In this document: one piece after another, positions 50,105 through 52,235 of the stretch
Numbering within the stretch: the stretch's first letter is position 1
How the letters are laid out: each line of letters starts with the position of its first letter
NCBI GenBank assembly: GCA_036260375.1
Contig: DASZZZ010000080.1
Location: 1-52,235, forward strand
Origin: DASZZZ01 sp036260375
Lineage (GTDB): Bacteria > Actinomycetota > CADDZG01 > WHSQ01
Reading direction: 5' to 3'
DNA length: 52,235 nt
Position numbers and translations under genes: made by a program
Notes under the pieces: generated by a model
Told to the model about the DNA's origin: nothing
What the model saw: only the letters and a program-made list of their open reading frames with translations
The model's database searches: none

Positions 50105-51273
50105 TCGAGCTCACCGACGTACAGAAGTCGATACTCGAGACCGTCCGCGACTTCGTCGACAACGAGGTCATCCCCGTCGCGGACGAGATGGAGCACCGCG
50201 ACGAGTACCCCGAGAAGATCGTCGAGGGCATGAAGGAGATGGGCCTCTTTGGCCTCACCGTCTCGGAGAAGTACGACGGCATCGGCGAGTCCCTCACTAC
50301 CTACGCGCTGACGGTCGTCGAGCTCGCTCGCGGCTGGATGAGCCTGTCGGGCGTCCTCAACACGCACTTCATGGGTTGCTACCTCATCGACAAATTCGGC
50401 ACCGACGAGCAGAAGGAGCGGTTCCTCCCGCGCATGGCGACCGGCGAGATGCGCGCCGCGCTGGCGATGTCCGAGCCCGAGGCCGGCTCCGACGTGCAGG
50501 CGATCCGCACGAAGGCCGTGCGCGACGGCGACCACTACGTGGTCAACGGACAGAAGATGTGGCTCACGAACGGGCTCAGGTCGAGCCTCGTCATGACGCT
50601 CGTGAAGACCGATCCCGAAGCGGACCCGCCGCACCGCGGCATGAGCATGCTGATCGTCGAGAAGGAGCCGGGCGTCGCGCAGCCGGCACCGGGCCTCGAC
50701 GTCGGCAAGAACATCGAGAAGCTCGGCTACAAGGGTGTCGAGACGACCGAGATGACGTTCTCGGACTTCCGCATCCCGGTCTCCTCTCTACTGGGCACGG
50801 AGGAGGGCGTTGGGTTCCGCCAGGTCCTCGACGGGATCGAGGTGGGCCGCGTGAACGTCGCCGCGCGGGCCGTCGGGGTGGCGACCCGCGCCTTCGAGGA
50901 GGCCATCCGCTACAGCCAGGAGCGCAAGGCGTTCGGCAAGCAGATCTCGGGGCACCAGGCGATCCAGATCCACCTCGCGGAGATGGGGACGACGCTCGAG
51001 GCGGCGCGGTTGATGATGCTCCAGGCGGCCGTGAAGAAGTCGGCAGGGGAGCGATCGGACCTCGAAGCCGGCATGGCGAAGCTGTTCGCGTCCGAGGCCT
51101 GTCACGAGATCACGCTCAAGGCGCTGCGCGTCCACGGGGGGTACGGATATTCCAAAGAGTTCACTGTTGAGCGCCTTTACCGTGATGCACCTTTTCTATT
51201 GATAGGTGAGGGAACGTCCGAAATCCAAAAAACGGTCATTGCTCGCAGACTGCTCGAAAAGTACAAAATCTAA
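50101..51273 (+). CDS. Acyl-CoA dehydrogenase
   Basis: 390 aa FAD enzyme that desaturates acyl-CoA at alpha-beta. ALAMSEPEAGSDVQAIRTKA and the MWLTNG segment form the flavin-binding region; RKAFGKQISGHQAIQ and HGGYGY are family motifs; the catalytic Glu is in LIGEGTSEIQ. ATG overlaps the CitE-like stop (ATGA). From about 51149 the codons change from GC-ending to AT-rich (TAT, AAA, GTT, CTA, ATA, AGA) although the protein remains a normal family C terminus. Confidence 0.92.
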   Translation: MIELTDVQKSILETVRDFVDNEVIPVADEMEHRDEYPEKIVEGMKEMGLFGLTVSEKYDGIGESLTTYALTVVELARGWMSLSGVLNTHFMGCYLIDKFGTDEQKERFLPRMATGEMRAALAMSEPEAGSDVQAIRTKAVRDGDHYVVNGQKMWLTNGLRSSLVMTLVKTDPEADPPHRGMSMLIVEKEPGVAQPAPGLDVGKNIEKLGYKGVETTEMTFSDFRIPVSSLLGTEEGVGFRQVLDGIEVGRVNVAARAVGVATRAFEEAIRYSQERKAFGKQISGHQAIQIHLAEMGTTLEAARLMMLQAAVKKSAGERSDLEAGMAKLFASEACHEITLKALRVHGGYGYSKEFTVERLYRDAPFLLIGEGTSEIQKTVIARRLLEKYKI

Positions 51274-51395
51274 CAACAATTTCCAGAAAATCGCGGAATA
51301 GAGGGTTTACAGCGCCATAGCGTAGTGGGATAACTACGTCCTGTGCACTAGTCCGTTCTGGGGACGGGACATAGCTATTGCGAACCAATAGATAC
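51149..51395. other. Abrupt low-GC patch spanning a gene 3' end and intergenic region
   Basis: Starting in the HGGYGY codons of the dehydrogenase, composition drops sharply for about 250 bp and recovers before the HD-GYP gene. Inside are two perfect short hairpins: CGTAGT/ACTACG (51321-51326, 51333-51338) and CTATTG/CAATAG (51375-51380, 51386-51391). No gene is visible between 51274 and 51395. Confidence 0.7.
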
Positions 51396-51425
51396 GCAAC
51401 CCTCCACGCGACCGCCGAGCCCCGC

Positions 51426-52235
51426 ATGGGTTTGGCCCGTGCCCGCCTCGCCGAGGTGCTCGAACAGCACCGTGACGAGATCGTGGCCTCGTGAGTCGAG
51501 ACCGCGGGGAAGGACGCCCGGGTGCGATGGCCGGACATCGACCGCTATCTGAGGTCGCTCGTGGCCGGGCTGAAGGAGGTCTTCCGCGAGGACGACTGGT
51601 CGCTGGCGCAGACGATCGTCGACGGGCTCGCCGAGCGGCGGGCGCGCACCGGCGAGCGGCTCGACCAGGCCGTCCAGCGGGCGCTGGTAGCCGGCCGCTA
51701 CGCCGTCCGGACGTGGTTCGTCAACGGCGACCAGGAGCTGTGCGACGACCTCCTCCTCGACGCGCTGCACGAGTGCGTCTTCCGCTTCTCGGAGTCCTTC
51801 CAGGGCATCCACCTCGAGTCCGAGGACCAGCGGGTGCAGAGCCGCATCATCAAGTCGCTGGTGATGGCGCTCGAGGCCCGCGATCCCTACACGAAGGGCC
51901 ACTCGATCTCGGTCGCGCTGCTGTCGCAGAAGATCGCCCAGCTGCTCGACCCCACGATGGACGCCGACCGCGTGTACCTCGCCGGGCTGCTGCACGACGT
52001 CGGCAAGGTGGGGATCCCCGACAGCATCCTCCTCAAGGAAGGTCCGCTGTCCGACGACGAGTGGGAGGTCATGCGCTCGCACCCCGCTAAGGGCGCGGAC
52101 ATCCTGAGCCCGATACGGCTCTACCCCGACGTCGTGGCCGGCGTGTACTCGCACCACGAGAACTACGACGGCAGCGGGTACCCCACCGGCATGGCCGGCG
52201 AAGACATCCCCGCGATCGGACGCATCATCCGCGTG
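51426..52235 (+). CDS. HD-GYP cyclic-di-GMP phosphodiesterase-like protein with in-frame TGA, cut by window end
   Basis: The frame from ATG 51426 reads MGLARARLAEVLEQHRDEIV, then TGA at 51492-51494, then continues VETAGKDARVRWPDIDRYLR in the same frame without further stops to the window edge. The first ~120 residues resemble an RsbRD-like sensor domain in which a Trp usually follows this position (ARWVE), so TGG to TGA is the simplest change. The HD-GYP part is intact as far as seen: HSISVALLSQKI, LLHDVGKVGIPDSIL, SHHENYDGSGYP. Translation could restart at GTG 51522. The frame is open upstream to 51372. It may be a pseudogene, a restart product or a base error. Confidence 0.7.

Noticed and set aside
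51492..51494. Second selenocysteine codon in the HD-GYP gene
   Set aside because: The family residue here is Trp, not Cys, and no hairpin of suitable geometry was seen after the TGA.

Overview
The window is a very GC-rich chromosomal segment with dense genes, many GTG and a few TTG starts, and frequent 4-nt stop/start overlaps. A WhiB-type Fe-S regulator, an FdxA-type ferredoxin, a KorA/KorB 2-oxoacid:ferredoxin oxidoreductase, RTX-like proteins and many apparently leaderless promoters (TAnnnT 6-8 nt before the start codon) point to an actinobacterium. A Thermoleophilia-like lineage is my guess from gene content; nothing here proves it. No tRNA, rRNA, CRISPR array, phage or intact IS element was seen.

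Left part (1-9.3 kb): the end of a sulfite-oxidase-fold molybdoenzyme, then a metal-homeostasis block. This holds a CDF exporter on the minus strand with Mn-type site residues and a triplicated C-terminal domain, a DtxR/MntR-type regulator, and a TroABCD-like importer (lipoprotein, ATPase, two permeases each with a winged-helix tail). Between exporter and regulator lies a CTP-synthase-C-terminal-related protein whose expected nucleophile Cys codon is an in-frame TGA followed by a SECIS-like hairpin, a probable selenoprotein.

Middle (9.3-26.2 kb): dihydrolipoyl dehydrogenase and FabD; a MerR regulator with a Baeyer-Villiger-type monooxygenase and an SDR; an acyl-CoA ligase; a lipoprotein and a pyruvate kinase; then E2-lipB-E1alpha-E1beta-lipA, which supplies a 2-oxoacid dehydrogenase complex together with its lipoylation enzymes, followed by adenosylhomocysteinase.

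26.2-29.2 kb is an accessory patch. It has a frameshifted toxin-like gene in lower-GC DNA and two overlapping secreted RTX-like genes, the second broken by a 162-bp internal segment that lies in inverted orientation.

Right part (29.2-52.2 kb): ferredoxin and KorAB; an AlkZ-like protein; a ThDP enzyme; a FAD/Rieske oxidoreductase; TldD/TldE; an IscA-type Fe-S carrier; a two-gene MetE-like pair in which only the second gene keeps the zinc ligands; a zinc-ribbon/receiver pair; WhiB; an H1-like protein built of 16 STGRKK repeats; formiminotransferase; DUF302; a PucR regulator; a phosphodiesterase; and a CitE-like lyase with an acyl-CoA dehydrogenase. The last ~40 codons of the dehydrogenase and the following ~120 bp switch abruptly to AT-rich DNA. 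The window ends inside an HD-GYP gene with an in-frame TGA where a Trp is expected.
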